From NCBI RefSeq assembly GCF_003641185.1, contig NZ_CP032757.1, forward strand, positions 2,914,001 through 2,978,000: DNA of 64,000 bases, read 5' to 3'. Origin of the DNA: Lactiplantibacillus pentosus. GTDB taxonomy: Bacteria; Bacillota; Bacilli; Lactobacillales; Lactobacillaceae. The notes below the pieces were generated by a model, which saw nothing but the letters and a program-made list of their open reading frames with translations, was not told the origin of the DNA and made no database searches. The position numbers were made by a program, and so were the translations under genes. Shown here in pieces: positions 63,581-64,000 of the stretch (the first letter of the stretch is position 1; each line of letters begins with the position of its first letter).

Positions 63581-64000
63581 CTATACTTTTTCCTTGGTTC
63601 GTTTGCCAAAAATCCCGGCTGGCATAACCAGCAAAATCACGATCAGGACGAAGTAGACGACCGCATCCTTGTAAGCGGACAAGCCGATTGCTTGAACGCC
63701 CGTCTCCAAAATACCAATGATGAAGCCGCCAATCGACGCACCTGGAACCGAACCAATGCCACCAATGACCGCGGCAACAAAGGCTTTAATACCGGGTGTC
63801 ATGCCCATCAGAGGGTCAATCGAATTGTAGTAAAGACCAATCAACACGCCCGCCGCACCGGCCATCGCTGACCCGAGGGCAAACGTAAACGAAATGGTAT
63901 GGTTCAAATCAATCCCGACCAACTGGGCCGCTTCTGGATCAACTGACACGGCCCGCATCGCCTTGCCCATCTTGGTACGTTTGATAATTAACTCCAACAA
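63581..64000 (-). CDS. livH: Branched-chain amino acid ABC transporter permease LivH (C-terminal part)
   Basis: The last 139 codons of a LivH permease; the 5' part lies beyond base 64000. KMGKAMRAVSVDPEAAQLVG is the ATPase-contact loop, followed by the conserved GSVPGASIGGFIIGILETG. It lies 13 bases before livM in the same operon. The binding protein gene is presumably further upstream. Confidence 0.9.
   Translation of the reverse strand: MLELIIKRTKMGKAMRAVSVDPEAAQLVGIDLNHTISFTFALGSAMAGAAGVLIGLYYNSIDPLMGMTPGIKAFVAAVIGGIGSVPGASIGGFIIGILETGVQAIGLSAYKDAVVYFVLIVILLVMPAGIFGKRTKEKV

Overview
The window reads as chromosome of a lactic acid bacterium of the Lactiplantibacillus plantarum group. The evidence is AGGAGG-type ribosome sites, LPQTxE cell-wall sorting motifs, a four-gene csc (WxL/DUF916) surface cluster, and a tannin/gallate locus: a LysR regulator matching TanR, the gallate permease GacP, the gallate decarboxylase LpdC and a subtype B tannase. 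The tannase resembles that of L. plantarum but is clearly diverged from the WCFS1 protein as I remember it. A close relative such as L. pentosus or L. paraplantarum is therefore more likely than L. plantarum itself (inference).

Layout. 0-4 kb: MFS transporter and phosphodiesterase pair, alpha/beta hydrolase, divergent GntR regulator, and a putative GntR-controlled small RNA. 3.9-7.4 kb: a large wall-anchored protein gene split by an 849-bp IS5-family element inside its signal-peptide codons. 7.8-18.4 kb: cytochrome b5-like protein, a PTS EIIA-like protein lacking both histidines, a GGDEF/EAL pair, anaerobic ribonucleotide reductase nrdD-nrdG under a NrdR-like box, a lipoprotein, a peptide deformylase paralogue, ApbE and a Dus enzyme. 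18.7-26.2 kb: tannin/gallate locus with an LPxTG protein. 26.5-35.6 kb: a pentose-type operon (isomerase, split transketolase, FGGY kinase, galactitol-type EIIC, DUF4867) with a divergent LacI regulator, a cre site and a second EIIC-like protein. 35.8-38.3 kb: a structured noncoding element and a tannase gene broken by one in-frame stop. 38.6-49 kb: serine-repeat adhesin, drug/metabolite transporter, SGNH protein, amidohydrolase with TetR regulator, ROK kinase, MarR-controlled ABC exporter, nitroreductase. 49.4-54.7 kb: EIICBA PTS and a TrpX-type ABC uptake operon behind a Phe-rich leader-peptide attenuator. 55.2-59 kb: csc cluster. 59.5-60.5 kb: second copy of the structured element. 60.5-64 kb: branched-chain amino acid ABC operon (livHMGF) ending in a CBS/ACT protein.

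The strongest unexplained signal is the pair of about 900-bp noncoding elements at 35814-36719 and 59559-60456. They lie in opposite orientation, have no credible coding content, and share ends that pair with each other and many hairpins. Several hairpins have changed sequence while keeping their base pairing, and a third copy survives as a fragment at 55070-55145. This pattern fits a large structured RNA or structured repeat. The transcribed strand is not settled.

Other points of note are a putative ncRNA promoter that shares operator geometry with the hydrolase promoter beside gntR, the Phe-codon attenuator, the nonsense-mutated tannase, and the IS-split adhesin that rejoins in frame.
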